Positions 22,234 through 34,060 of a stretch of 64,000 nucleotides of DNA are shown here, in pieces. Every line of letters begins with the position of its first letter. The first letter of the stretch is position 1. The notes beneath the pieces are model-generated. The model ran no database searches, had not been told where the DNA came from, and worked only from the letters and a program-made list of their open reading frames with translations. The translations under genes and the position numbers were made by a program. Source of the DNA: Ditylenchus dipsaci (lineage: Eukaryota; Nematoda; Chromadorea; Rhabditida; Anguinidae); the NCBI GenBank assembly GCA_004194705.1, contig SADC01000468.1, forward strand, positions 54,125 through 118,124, read 5' to 3'.

Positions 22234-25200
22234 CAATTTTCATAAATCTGTGGCCAATACAAATCTGTGGCCAATACAAATCTGTGGCCAAAATTAAATA
22301 CCACCCAATTTGAATTGCCCCCTAATTACTGAAAAATGCCTCCTAATTTCGCTGAAAAATGCCCCTTAATTTTTCTCGGCTCAAATTGTTTTACCCCGTC
22401 AAATTACTGATTTACCCCGTCAAATTATTTTTTTACCCCGTCAAATTGAATTTTGATCAAAATACTGATTTACCCGTCAAATTACTGATTCACCCCGTCA
22501 AAATATTGATTTACCCCGTCAAATTAAATTTTCGGTGAAATACTGCAGTAAATTTTGCGGGAATTTGAATTTTTCAGTCAGTAAACAACTTGGATCCCTC
22601 AGAATCCCACCCCAGAATGGCCAGAAGCCCCTGAAAGTTGGTTTTTTCGGGTTTACTAAAGGAGGGAGTAAACTTTTGCGAAAATTCGATTGAGCGGATC
22701 AGATTTCGGGTCCGATGGGCTCAATCGCTCATAATTCCACCCTGAACCATTCTCAACCATCTTAAACCACCCTAAGCACTGATTTAGGTAGTTAGATACC
22801 GGTCTGGAGCAGTTTATGATGGCTCTGTACTCCCCTTTAATAAACTCCGAAAAACCCATTTTCAGGGCCTTCTGGCCACTCTGGGGCTGGATTTTGCGCG
22901 ATCCAAGTCATTTTCGACTATAAAATTCGGATTCCCGCAAAATTTACTGCAGTATTTCAACGAAAATTTAAATTTGACGGGTAAATCATATTTTGACGGG
23001 GTAAATCAGTAATTTGACGGGGTAAATGAGTATTTTGATCGAAATTCAAATTTGACGGGGTAAAAAATAATTTGACGGGGTAACTCAGTAATTTGACGGG
23101 TGAAATTAGTTACAGCCATTTTTCTCTCTCATCGTTTTTTATTTTATTTATTTATTTTTTAGTCAAAATTTTGCGGGAATTTAAAATTTCAGTCAAAATA
23201 ACTTGGAAAGGTCAGAATCTTACTCCGGAATGACCAGAAGGACCTGAAATTTGGTTTTTTGGGGGTTTACCAAAGGGGAGTAAACTTTCTGCGATAATTC
23301 GGTTGAGCACATCGGAATTCCAATCCGATCAGCTGAATCACTCAGAATTTCATCCGGATAAACCAGGGGCCTAGCAGACTATTTGAAAAGTGAAAATGAA
23401 AAATTGAAAATGAAAAATTGAAAAGTGAAAATTCTCAAGCAGACTAATATTCAAAAAATTGAAAAATTGAAAATGAAAAGTGAAAATGAAAAATTGAAAA
23501 TTTTTCATTTTCAAGCAGACTATTGAAAAATTGAAAAGCGAAAAGTGAAAATTTTTTCAATTTTCATGAAAAATTGATGACCGGTCAATCACGTCATCAA
23601 TTTTTCAGAATTTTACATAGCTTATTTCTGGGGCTATTTTTATGCGCTGAACACGATTTTGGGCTCAGATTTTTGTTTGTGATAGAACAAGTAATAAATT
23701 ACTTTATTTGCTTCTACTTCAGGCGATGTCTGCAAGCGACAGTGATAACAGCAGTGAAAATGGTGCTATTCGTTCGAGGGTATTTTAACTAAAAGGCATA
23801 TTTGGTAAAATTTCTTTTGGTAAAGGCACATGTGGTAAGAAAACTTTTTGGTAAAGCACTTTTTCCGTGGATATTTTCGGGTGGTATATCGTTTTGGTCA
23901 TAGAGTTCTTGTTTTTGGCCATAGATCTTATTGGCTGTTTTGGTCACAGAGACACCGTTTTCGGAGGCAATAGACGTTTTTCCAATCATCTAAAAGCACT
24001 TTATGCTCTCCGAACCCCGTTAAGCACCTAATGACCAGGACTTTTCAGGGCGTTTGGGTGAATTTACCCCTACTCTGGAGTTACCTGGATATAAACCTGT
24101 CCAGGTGGTAGCCACCCCAGGTTTGGAGTTGGGTAGGTAAAATCGCACTTTTAGTCTTAACAAGCCGAATTCTCACACAATTTTAAGTAAGAAAAAATGG
24201 TTTATTTTTTATTATAAAGAAATTTTAATTTTGTAGGCCATCCAGGTGGACATCCACTTGACCAGGATTTAACCACCACACGTTTTGGGTTTGCGTGGGT
24301 GAAATATTGATTTTTGTCCTGACAAACCTAATCTAACACATAATTTTAAGTTAGAAAAAATGAGTATAATTAAGAAGAATTTTAATGGGAGGAAATAGAT
24401 ATAGAAACCCGGAGAAAGAAAGGGAAAGAGAAGAAAAAGTAGGAATAAGAAGGTCTTTGACACAAAAACAACTACAAAGTGCCTTACTTAAAAAAAATTT
24501 ACCAATATGTCTTTACCAAAAAAATGTTTACCAAATGTTCCTTTACCAAAAATTTTTTTTTACCAAATGTGCCTTTTACCAAATATTTCTTTACCTTTTT
24601 CGGTACAGCCCCCCAAACAGCCCCCGTACAGCCCCCAAAATACAATGCGCAAAATGAAAATTTTTCAGTGAAACGAAAAATTGAAAAATGCTTAGTCTGC
24701 TTGAAAGTGGAAATTTTTCACTTTTCATTTTCACTTTTCATTTTCAATTTTTCAATAGTCAGCTTCAGAATTTTCATTTTCAATTTTCATTTTCATTTTT
24801 TAATTTTTTCATGAAATTTTTTCATTTTTCAAATAGTCTGCTAGGCGCCTGGAGTTCTGAGTGATCAGCGATCGGATTGGAATTCTGATGTGCTCAACCG
24901 AATTATCGCAGAAAGTTGACTCCCTGGAGTAAATCCCCAAAAAACCAAATTTTCAGGTGCTTCTGGCCATTCCGGAGTAAGATTCTGACCAATCCAAGTA
25001 TTTTTTTGACTGAAAAATTCTAATTCCCGCGAAATTTAGACTAAAAGAGAGAAAAATTAGGGGCATATTTAGCGAGTTAGGGGCCATTTTTCAGCAACTA
25101 GGGGGCATTTTTCAGTAATAAAGGGGCGGTTCAAATTAGGGGGCATTTTTCAGCAATTAAGGCGCAAAATTAAACACCACCATTTCAAAACTACATCTTT

Positions 25201-25405
25201 TTTTTAATGAATTGTTCTCCCACTTTTCAAAATTGTATCGACCTTGTTGATAGCTTATCAGAAACTAGAGATTCAGGGCTACGTGCTAATGCAAAAATAT
25301 AAAATATGAAAAGTATACACCTAGAACGAGAAATTTAAAAATTTGACGGGAGATTTAATGATTTTGACGAGAAGATAATGTTTTTACGGGCGTTTTCAGG
25401 TACAA

Positions 25406-25860
25406 CCTTAAATTAAAGGGTACATCTCTTGTCCGCATCTGGTCCGGCATGGAAATCGTTGTAATTTTCGTTCTAAAACATATAGTACAAATTATTACAT
25501 ACAGGTTTGTACTCAAAATAACGATAGAAAGCGGAGCTACGTTTTGAGTATAAGGTTGTGCAGGATCGAGTCTGCAAAATTTGCGAAAAAAAACTAGAAT
25601 TTAAAAAAAAATCCAGGCTTTTTGGGAATTTTCGGCATTTTTAAGAATTTTTTTTCTTGCAAATCATGTAGGCACAATAATGCACAACGTTATACTCAAA
25701 AGATAGCTCTGCTTTCTAGCGTCATTTTGAGCATAAGTTTGTATGTAATCATATCGCCAAGACCACGGATAAAAAACGTAAGTTCTGAAATGGTTCCGAA
25801 AAATTACCAGGACGCCACTGAATTAGACCAAAGCGAATTCTCTCGAAAAAAATTTAAAAA
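25406..25860. other. No gene seen
   Basis: Contains a loose inversion around CAAAATAACG...AAGCGGAGCTACGTTTTGAG (25510-25550) and ACTCAAAAGATAGCTCTGC (25690-25740); the same words recur at 62395-62455. No recognised exon. Confidence 0.4.
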
Positions 25861-25867
25861 AACTTAC

Positions 25868-26047
25868 AAAATGCTCGATCATGTCTTTGGTCTCCTGGTC
25901 GACAAGCGACGGATGGCGGGATGCGTCCTGATAAGAAATTTCAGGCATGTAGTTGTCACGACGCTCACGCTCCTCTTCCTGCAGTGTAATTGAAAATACT
26001 ACGAACTGGTCCCTTCTCGATACGCTCCATCAAATGGGTAATAAACC
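25868..26047 (-). pseudogene. Duplicated exon 3 of rps-17, frameshifted
   Basis: This minus-strand segment copies exon 3 of the neighbouring ribosomal protein S17 gene, including donor (GTAAGT) and the AG of the acceptor. Reading from 26047, it encodes FITHLM, then RIEKGPVR, and then an extra base in the stretch matching GISIKLQ throws the frame. A codon is also missing near 25905. The copy lies ~0.9 kb downstream of the intact exon in the same orientation, as expected for a local tandem duplication followed by decay. No copies of exons 1, 2 or 4 were seen here. Confidence 0.8.
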
Positions 26048-26669
26048 TCGAAAAAAAATCTGAAGTTGTGATCAGATGAGTTTTTTGTCGAATGGATTCA
26101 TGATAAACATCCATTAAAGTCAAAAAAATAAGGGGTTAGAAATCAAAGTCAAGTTGACTTAGGCTTGCAAAATACCATTTTCTAGTCTAAATACCACCCC
26201 CCCCCCCTAAAGTCTGTCTTCCTTTAAAATAAAGAATTTTTTATAAAATAAAAGATATTTGGTCAAAAAGTGTTATTTTATCAGGTGCTTTTTGAGTCTT
26301 GAGTGCCAATATTAAAGATTTTGACTTAAATTTTTAAATTCTAAATATTTCGGGTCTCAAATAAAGGACAAATCTTGGAATAAAGGACGTTTAGAAGCCC
26401 TGCTACACACGTATGCTATTATTTCCCCTTTCCACATTTGCAACAATCCAGACCAAATTGTAGAAAGAACAAAAATGGAGAACTTGAATCAAAAGAAGAG
26501 TTTTGATTTTCGTGTCGGCTTTTGCCACTCTTCAACATAATTTATCCAATCTCTAACTTGATCTTAATATCGAACTAAAATTAGTAGCAAATATAAACAA
26601 ATTTTATTTCCAACGCGCAACAGACATTGTAATAAACAACAAGGAAGGAGCCTCCGATTTTATTGGTCT
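26048..26669. other. Downstream flank of rps-17
   Basis: AT-rich sequence with a C run near 26201-26210 and no recognised exon. The 3' untranslated region of rps-17 should lie here on the minus strand. Confidence 0.4.
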
Positions 26670-27605
26670 TTAACGGCGACCAGCATTTTTCAGCTCAACT
26701 TGCACGTTCAGGCCCTGAAAATTAGATGATTTATTATAACATATTTGCTTCAACAATAATAACTCACAAAGTGCTCGATCATGTCTTTGGTCTCCTGGTC
26801 GACGACGAGCGACGGATGGCGGGATGCGTCCAGATAAGAAATTTCAGGCATGTAGTTGTCACGACGCTCACGCTCCTCTTCCTGCAGTTTAATGGAGATA
26901 CCACGAACTGGTCCCTTCTCAATACGCTTCATCAAATGGGTAATAAACCTGAAAAGAATAAATTAATCTAGCGCTAAAGGGCTGAATATAATCTCACCCC
27001 CGCCACTCAAGTAAACCTGACCCCACAAGTAAATCAGCTTGAGGGACCAAGGTAAAATATTTTGTAATTTTTTAAAAAATTGTTTTCCATTTCTAAAAAG
27101 AAATTTGCCTTGGCCCCCCAAGCTGATTTACTGGTGGGGTCAGGTTTACCTGCGTGGTGGGGATTAAGATTAAACTGCTCCCCATTAAAGATATAATTCT
27201 TTTTTTCAGTAAGTTCTCATGGTAATAAACAACACTAAATCTATTCCTACAATATCACTAGCACAGGATAACTAACTCTCAGCCCAAAGCATTATTTACC
27301 AGCTCTGTAACACAACAAGTCAATTTATACAACGACAAGCTGCTGACACAAAGGGGAGTGAATTAAAGCAGTTTTAAAAGTAAAAGACGTACCCGGCAAT
27401 GCGGTTTCTCATCTTTTTACTGGGGATCACTGCTATCTCTGGAATAATGAGAGTGTAAGAAATCGCCTTAGCACACCACTAATAATTGCTCACCTTCGCA
27501 GATTCGCTTGTTGGTGTGAAAGTCATGCGTCAACTTGGGATAGTACTTCTCGATGATCACTCGTGAAGCCTTCTTGACTGTCTTAGTACGAACTCGACCA
27601 ACCAT
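26670..27605 (-). CDS. rps-17: 40S ribosomal protein S17
   Basis: Four exons on the minus strand give a 127-residue protein: 27605-27494, 27438-27393, 26948-26768 and 26714-26670. It begins [20 protein letters not shown] and includes [39 protein letters not shown] and [12 protein letters not shown]; these are landmark stretches of eukaryotic S17 (about 130-135 residues in other animals). The protein sits in the 40S subunit and is needed for small-subunit assembly. All introns have GT/AG ends (55, 444 and 53 bp), and the exon lengths add to 384 bp with no frame break. The enlarged second intron carries a foldback element (26991-27172). No frame damage, so this is probably the working host gene. 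A decayed copy of exon 3 lies just downstream. Confidence 0.95.
26991..27172. mobile_element. Foldback MITE inside the rps-17 intron
   Basis: TCACCCCCGCCACTCAAGTA...CTGACCCCAC is mirrored by GTGGGGTCAG...GCGTGGTGGGGATTA. Inner arms contain AAGCTGATTTACT and CTTGGCCCCCC. About 180 bp, non-coding, wholly intronic, leaving splice sites untouched. Confidence 0.75.
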
Positions 27606-27776
27606 TATGTTCTAGCACTAGAGCTTTGAAAGTGTAGATTAGCGAAATAAACCTTTAAAAGATTAGATAATGAAAGTACATAAAAAATGTTGTCATCGAA
27701 GCGCAGACATTTTCATGTATTTGAAGGGTTTGTCGAGCGTGATTTTTCTTAATAGAGGAAAATGTCGCACGATGCT

Positions 27777-28183
27777 TAAGCTCCAGTCATACTCCCGCGG
27801 GTCAAGGGTCAATCACTCCGAAAGCCACGGGTCACACACATTTTTTTTAATTTTCAAATTTTGGCAACACATCTAAGGGTAAATCGACCCTGCTCTACAC
27901 TGTAGAGGTAAAATAAGAACATCATAGATAGTGAAAAATAATTTTTCGGCTGACCCGCAGGTCCTGACCCGCGTCCCATATTCTCCAATTTGACCCGCGG
28001 GTCACGCAGAAACTGGGTTTGAACGTTATTATAGCAAATCTGTTATTCCTATGTTGTAGAGCAGGGTCGATTTTCATATAGATCTGTTAAAATCGGTGAG
28101 AAGTGATGGCTGGGAGCCGAGATAGAAACAAAAAGCGTTTAAAAAATTGACCCGTGACCCGCGGGAGTATGACTGGAGCTTTA
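27777..28183. mobile_element. MITE with AAGCTCCAGTCATACTCCCG ends
   Basis: AAGCTCCAGTCATACTCCCG and its reverse complement bound 407 bp. CGCGGGTCA words are repeated within both arms and CGACCCTGCTCTACA is inverted nearer the centre. TTA-like flanks could be a 3-bp duplication (Harbinger-like), but this is uncertain. It lies 172 bp upstream of the rps-17 start, between it and the rde-4-like gene. Confidence 0.75.
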
Positions 28184-28719
28184 GAATTATTCTCAATGTT
28201 CAGACCACCAATTGGCCTAACTTTTTTTATCAGCTTTTATTGTTTCTAAACACAGTCTTTTCGAAAAATTGAGACCACTCAGGGTTGATTAGTAGGATAA
28301 AAATAGAATGCCTAGAAGGCCTACACGTCCCGAAATAGAGAAATCTGTCGCGCGACACTTCCCTTCGATTTTACAAAAAAATATTTATGACGAGGTCAGC
28401 TTAGCAAATTGACATGGTGGAATATACATCCAGCGGAAAAACTACATTTTAATACTCAAAAAAGGCCAAATAAAGAAAACTTCTGTGCTAAATCGAACAA
28501 ACAGGGTAAATGTAGCAAGATAAAAATGACACGCAGTCAACTAAAAACTTTCTTTACGGGACAAATAGTTTTCGAAAGCTGTTTTCGTCTGTTCCAGACT
28601 CTCCCTCTTCAGGAATTGCGTGAATCACTCTTTCAGAATTCAAGATTCTTGAATTAGGAACTTGGAACTATTTATTATAAGGAAACAGTTTTATTTTTCT
28701 GTATTGCATATGTTCTCAG
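28184..28719. other. Upstream region of the rde-4-like gene
   Basis: No inverted repeats recognised. The open frame at 28409-28657 has no known domain. Any promoter for the divergent rps-17 / rde-4-like pair should lie between 27605 and 28720. Confidence 0.35.
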
Positions 28720-31096
28720 ATGTCGTCAAAACTTGATTTGCTGTTCACGCATGTTGAAGTTTTGCGGTCGAGAGAGCCAGCGATTGATACAACGGTGGAA
28801 AAATTTCCTTTATCAAATTTAAAATTAATATCGTAGCATCTTTCAGCCTATTGCTACCATGACCGATGGCCCACGCCCAGGAGTGTCAGTTACCAGTGTA
28901 ATGAGTCCCGATAATTCAAATTCTTCGCTAAACAGTGACACTCCTGCAAAATCTTGCAAGTCGGATGTGAAAAGGAATACGGCAGAGGGCCTGTATACAG
29001 GGAAACACAGGGTTGCAACGTAATGAACGTTTGATTATCACTGACATATTTATTTGTTTTTAGGTACTCTACTCCTGCGAGTGCATTTTGGTGAATGGAC
29101 AAGTACTGGAAAGTCTGACAGCAAGAAAAAAGCCAAACAAATCGCCGCGAAAAAATTGCTTCTTCAAATAGTAGAAAAGGTTGCTTCCAAAAATTCGGTA
29201 TTCCTGGTTCAAGCAAAAGAAGAAGCGAAAAATTATATGTAAGTCTTATTTTGTTTGCACACACTCAGCATCGTAATTAACGCTTTGGCAGAATTGGCCT
29301 TATGCCAGAATTGAAAAATGAAGACGCAAAAGATGTGATGTTGGATGCCGCCAAAACTACTGCTGAAAATTGCCTGGAAAATGTATCGAACTGTAAAATA
29401 TTTGCTTGATTCAATTACAGTTCAAACAGAAAAAAATTTAGGTGCCAAACCGCGAAGTTAAGTCGCCAACCAGAATATACATCCGAAGAAGAGGGCTTGC
29501 CTAATGATAAGACGTTTACTGTGACTGGCAATCTCAAGTGTCCTGAGCTGCCTTCTGATCTGAGCGCTATCGTGTGGGAAGAAGCAAGAAGCTGGCCAAG
29601 AATCTAGCTGCCAAGAACTTGTACGAGAAAATTGCTGAGATCTTTCCACCGAAAGTTTGCAAGCCAACTGGTAATATTTCAGCACTTAATCTTTTGTTTT
29701 CTCGGTCGCAAATAGCCCTTCCTCAAAGTGGAAATTCATCTTTCAAATAATATTATCTAATCTTCTTGAGAAGTTGATGAAAGATCATTTTTTTATTTTT
29801 TCCCCATTTTGTGAAACAAATTTTGACTAGTTGATCTTTTCAAACAGTAACTAAAACGGTTAGCATTAAAACAACTACGGTATAAACACATGAATAAACA
29901 AACTCATTGGATAGCCAGTAGTTGACTTTCAGTTGAATTTACTAGGATCTCAGACCCATATGTGTAAAATTGGGACAGGGGCCTGTGCAGGATTTTAAAA
30001 ACTTGCCTAGAGGACTATGAAATCTTTAAAATTTTCAATGTGAAACTTCAAAACACAGTAGACTGAATTTACATCTCTTGTGTGACACAACCTTTGCTTG
30101 ACACTTATATTTGCCCAAACTTTTCCTGAAAAAAGGTTTCGAGGGCTAGTGATCTTGCTAGGTTTCAGATAAAGTCAACTAGTACTTTTCCGCTGCCGTA
30201 TTTCCTGTTATAGGGTGGCCGGCCGCTTTATTTTCAACTCCCTTAAATCGGAAAATTTTAGATTGATCTCAAGGTTTTTGGATGCCCAGCCAAAATCGAA
30301 AAAGGTATCAGTACTACCGATTCGGTAGAGCTCATGGAAGTTAAGAAGACTCAAAAAACAGATTGCAAAATATTTTATCTTAACTAAGATATAAGTCTCG
30401 GCTCTATGAGACTTACTCAATGACAAGGGACCGCCCTATTACAGGAAATGCAGTAATGTTTCTTAGCCAAAAAATATGTTTGCGATGCTCTCTTGTTATT
30501 TGCTACAAGCGCTACAAACTTGTAAACTATTTGCATTTCAGAGTTACCAAACATGGTCCAAACACCTGATAAAGATGAAAATCAGATGAATGCTGCTACT
30601 GTGCCCAGTAGTGCTACCGAACAGGATAAATCTTGGTCAACAATAGCTGCCGGTACTAAGGAAAATGACAGTGAATACTCGACTCCAACCGAAATTAAAG
30701 AAGGGGACGATGATCAACAGTGGAAGGAAATTCAGAGCTTCCTGAAGAGCATAGTTGACAATGAAGAAGATTGTGGTAGGTGTGAATACATGCTCAAAAA
30801 ACTGCTAGCTTCAAAGCATCCAGCTGTGGAAAAGGTTTTCGATGGCTCTGAGATGAATTTCATTGTGGCTGAGCAGGGTGATCAGTCAGGTAATTTGCCT
30901 TGAATTCTGTGGCATTTAGTTGATTAATTTTTAGGAAACATTCAAGTTTACTTGGAGATGTTAAAACTCGTCAAAAACCAGCCGCAAAACACCTTTACTG
31001 GAGAGGGACCGACCGAAAGAAGTGGCTAGAGATCGTGCTTGCTGGCAAGCTCTCCAGTTCCTTTACATCTTTGGTGGATTTTGCAGCAAAGAATAG
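28720..31096 (+). pseudogene. RDE-4-like dsRNA-binding protein gene, several frame breaks
   Basis: Exon-like blocks on the plus strand encode up to three double-stranded-RNA-binding domains. Block 29064-29238 has GKSDSKKKAKQIAAKKLLLQ, the KKxAKxxAA helix of the fold, followed by a Phe-Leu and AKEEAKNYM tail that resembles the stretch after domain 1 of nematode RDE-4. Block about 29442-29671 has EYTSEEEGLPNDKTFTVTG and then, after a two-base slip in GTGTG, RSKKLAKNLAAKNLYEKIAE. An acidic linker follows (30543-30890, one frame). Block 30934-31096 has NTFTGEGPTE then, after a one-base slip, ARDRACWQALQFL, like the degenerate third domain of RDE-4. RDE-4 partners Dicer in RNAi. Introns near 29239-29291 and 30891-30933 are canonical; the 29.67-30.54 kb intron holds a MITE. 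Reading breaks (near 29020, 29440, 29590, 31015) suggest a pseudogene or uncorrected indels. Confidence 0.65.
30196..30457. mobile_element. MITE, CCGTATTTCC family, in the rde-4-like intron
   Basis: GCCGTATTTCCTGTTATAGG at left, mirrored by CCTATTACAGGAAATGCAGTA at right; GTGGCCGGCCGC and GACCGCC lie just inside. Same subfamily as the split element at 9758-10595. Confidence 0.8.
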
Positions 31097-31486
31097 TTTC
31101 ACAATTTATTATTGAAGTGCAAATGTGAATATTGAGTTGTATTCATGCTTTGGTTACAATGAGTTGAACGTTTGTCAGAGTGTCTATAGTTAATTTTATA
31201 AAATAAATCACATGAAGCTTTAAATTTTTGCATTTAATCGGCCAGCCCGCTTTTGCTTTTAGGAAAAGAACTAAAATCAAATTCTAATGTATTTTTGCAG
31301 ACACAGAAAAAAGACAAATCGGAAAAATGCCTCCTTTTGGCGAAAAATGTTACCTTTTGCGTTATTTTGCGTTTTTTAGCAATGATTCAAACAATTCAAG
31401 CATGCTTTGACTGTGAATGCGATCTCGTTGATTGATACAAAAACCGTGAAAATGTACTAAAACCACATCGTATTCCAGATTTTGAA
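31097..31486. other. 3' flank of the rde-4-like gene
   Basis: An AATAAA-like AAATAAATC lies near 31200. A low-complexity GCGTTATTTTGCG stretch lies at 31355. No further gene recognised. Confidence 0.4.
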
Positions 31487-31590
31487 TACTTGAAGGACCA
31501 TGGTTTTTTTGCGCGCAGCGGTTTTCCCCGCCAATTCAAATTTTTTCCTAATCATTAAACTTCTGTACGGATTTTTCAACTTGGTTTCTA
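31487..31590. mobile_element. Left part of a TTAA-type MITE cut by a LINE
   Basis: GAAGGACCATGG...CCGCCAATTCAAATTTTTT...ACTTGGTTTCTA matches the first ~100 bp of the full copy at 60957-61198, then stops exactly where the LINE 3' tail begins. The other half was not found next to the LINE. Confidence 0.75.
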
Positions 31591-32588
31591 TTTATTTATT
31601 TTATACGCCAAAGACGTGTCCATACAAACAATAATATAAGGCAATACATGTTTAACTTTCATATTCTGCAGCAAAATAGATAATATACTTGTAGATTACA
31701 ATTTTAAGTGCTTTGAGAGATCAAGTTTATCAAGAGTTGATTTAAATGTACTGAACTTAGAAGTTTCAAAGAGTTCGATCGGCAAAACATTGTGAATTCT
31801 CGACATTCTTTCGAAAAACGAATGATGTCGAATGTTCTTGTTATTAGCAGAGACTTTAAGTTTTCCAGCATTTCTGAGGTTAGATTTGGAATTTATTTTT
31901 TCAAATTCATTCAACGTTTTTGTGGTTCCCTTCAATATTTTGTAAAGTAATGTAAGATCACCTTTTAGTCTGCGCAGTTCGGGTCGTAGCCTTTTGTCCC
32001 CTTTTTTCCATTTATGGAAAAAAAGGAACAAACGCCTTACGTAAGGCGTTTGTCCCTTTTTTCCACTTTTTGAATTCGCGCCTTTTTCATATTAATTATT
32101 TGGCTGCTGTTTCATTTTTCTTTAACGTTTTTTTACTCTTAGTCAAACTCTTAGGCACAGGGTGAGCCAGCGCCAGTCCATTCCCAACCACTTTAACCAT
32201 CCAAAATGAGGTAGATGGGTAGGTGTCTCCTATTCAGATGCAATCCGTCTGGATGGCCTAAAAAATTAAAATTTCTTAAAATAAAAAAAAAAACCGTTTT
32301 TTCTAGCTTGAAGTTGTGTGGAATTGGGTTGCTAAGTCCAAAATTTCGATTTTACCCATCCTAACTTCAATTAGGGTGGGTACCTCCCGGTTCGGTGGAT
32401 ATCCACCTGGATATCTCCACCCAAACGACCTGAAAAGTCAAACGCTTGTCTATTTATATCTAAAATTATGGTAGAAAAAGGTATGGACCCAAGTGGATTC
32501 GAAATAGCAACCTCTAAATCACCCCTTAAAATCTGTAGGCAGTTTTGTAGTTTTTGAGGGGCCGTGCAGAGTGACCGAGCCGAACCAA

Positions 32589-32950
32589 GTGGTCGTCCAC
32601 TTGGAATTTTTTTCAAGTTTACGGGTTCCAAAACAATTTTTCTGCACTAATGCGAGCATGCTGAAAATGGTTTGATAGTGGAAAAATCGTGTTATCGTAG
32701 TTATCGTAAATTATTGATTTTGATAAATCAATAATTCACAATGACTCAAAATTTCTCGATAAAACGTGATTTTAGTACTGTTTTTTAGTACGCTAAACCG
32801 TCTAGTACGCTAAACCGCTAAACCGGTACGCTTTTTAGTACGCTAAACCGTCTCCAGCATGCTCGAATTAGTGCAGAAAATTATTTTGGAACACGAAAAC
32901 TTTCAAAAACACGAAAACTTTCAAAAATAATTGTAAGTGGACGAGGGTCG
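32589..32950. mobile_element. Foldback MITE, GTGGTCGTCCACTTGG family (copy 2)
   Basis: AAGTGGTCGTCCACTTGGAA at the left, GTAAGTGGACGAGGGTCGTT at the right; CACTAATGCGAGCATGCTGA is inverted inside. The centre holds a TAGTACGCTAAACCG mini-array absent from the 21629 copy. Confidence 0.7.
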
Positions 32951-33164
32951 TTGGGTGAAAAAACAAGAGATTCAGGGCTACATAATAATTTAAAGAAAAA
33001 AATTTACGACTTAAAAACACTGAGAAATACTCATTTTTAATAATTTTAATAATTTGGCGAGTGAAAGTACTTACAGCCAATAATTAAGGATAATATTTTG
33101 GCTTGAGTTCAGAATCCCCCCCCCCCCCCCCCCCCACGGGGACTGATCAGGTGGAGGAGATAAC

Positions 33165-33932
33165 TTCATATTCGTGTTTCTCGACCCCGATTTCATGAGA
33201 AAGCCGCGCGTTTTTTTGGTTCTGAGAAAAAAAAATTTTTTCGAACCACAGGGGGGTATCATGGTCTTTTAGTCAAAATTTGAAAAAATTGAATTGGCGC
33301 CTTTTGAATTTTAAAGGGATTAAGGGCTGTATTGGGAGGGGAAGGGAATAAAAGGGGGCCACTTTTATGCGAAATCAAAATAAAATTAAAGAATTGTTTT
33401 TTGGCTGCTTTACCATGTTTTTCAACTTGGGCCGTGGCAAAAATAGACTCTATATGCATTTTATGGTCAAGAGTACTTCTCGAATCATGTCTAAGGTAAG
33501 TGAGTGCGCGCATCTCAAACTCTCAAGCCCCTGCGCACCCTACGGGGGCGCAGGGGCTTGGGGGCTTGGAGTTGAGATGCGCACACCCACATACCTTAGA
33601 CACAAATCACTCGAAAGTGACTCTGGATGCACGAAAAAGCATGCATACCAGAGTTTATTTATGCGGTAGGCCCCAGTATTCAAAACTATGTTCAACATCT
33701 TCTTGTTAGGGGCCATGTGTGATTAGTGGCCCCTTTTATTCCCTTCCCCTCCCGATACAGCCCTTAATCCCTTTAAAATTCAAAAGGCGCCAATTTAAAA
33801 AATATTTTTTTTTCAAATTTTTCTAAAATTTTACCTTGGGGGACCAAGGCAAATCCCAAATTTTTTTTTTCACTTTCACAGAATCTGATGATCATTTCCC
33901 GTGAAAATCCGGGTCGAGAAACACGAATATGC
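33165..33932. mobile_element. Nested foldback with GGGGCGCAGGGGCTTG core
   Basis: Outer arms CGTGTTTCTCGACCC / GGGTCGAGAAACACG (33172-33190, 33911-33930). Inner arms GAATTGGCGCCTTTTGAATT and GGGAAGGGAATAAAAGG are inverted at 33291-33355 and 33725-33800. The centre (33500-33600) is a palindrome around CGCATCTCAA and CAAGCCCCTGCG. The central 300 bp recur at 53500-53830 and partly at 48490-48605. The long C run at 33116-33135 lies just outside. Confidence 0.7.
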
Positions 33933-34007
33933 AATCGGTTTTTGAAAATTCACCTCGAAAGTGGGTCAGCCGTGGGGGGACCAAGTAAAGTCTAGCCGGA
34001 AATACGG

Positions 34008-34060
34008 TACAGCCAAACCTCGATGTAACGCCACCCCAATATAACGCAATAGAACCAATT
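34008..34060. mobile_element. Solo CAGCCAAACCTCGATGTAACG end
   Basis: TACAGCCAAACCTCGATGTA followed by a second TATAACG word, as in the left ends of the CAGTCAAG-family elements. No right end was found nearby. Confidence 0.45.

Larger units (their letters stand above)
21245..25405. repeat. Multi-shell nested palindrome, 4.2 kb
   Basis: Successive pairs of inverted arms sit inside each other. Outer pair: about 21250-21480 with 25110-25400 (AACACCCGTCAAAATCATTAA, TGCATTAGCATGCAGCCCTG versus the inverted forms). A GCCCCCTAATTT-unit pair: 22315-22375 with 25030-25110. A TTTACCCCGTCAAATTAC-unit pair: 22385-22530 with 22975-23105. An AACTTGG...GACCAGAAG pair: 23160-23395 with 24833-25020. A GAAAATGAAAAATTG-unit pair: 23380-23575 with 24655-24835. 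A TTTGGTAAAG-unit pair: 23765-23860 with 24478-24600. Smaller elements (21629-21968, 22018-22233) sit within. No transposase was seen. Confidence 0.7.

Noticed and set aside
26750..26971. Plus-strand open frame over rps-17 exon 3
   Set aside because: Shadow of the minus-strand ribosomal protein exon, and it is repeated over the pseudo-exon at 25.9 kb.
29458..29685. Minus-strand open frame over the rde-4-like second domain
   Set aside because: The plus strand shows the dsRNA-binding motif and splice sites; the minus frame is its shadow.
27605..31096. rde-4-like gene as further transposon cargo
   Set aside because: No inverted ends or 8-9 bp duplications were found around it, so it is treated as a host locus.
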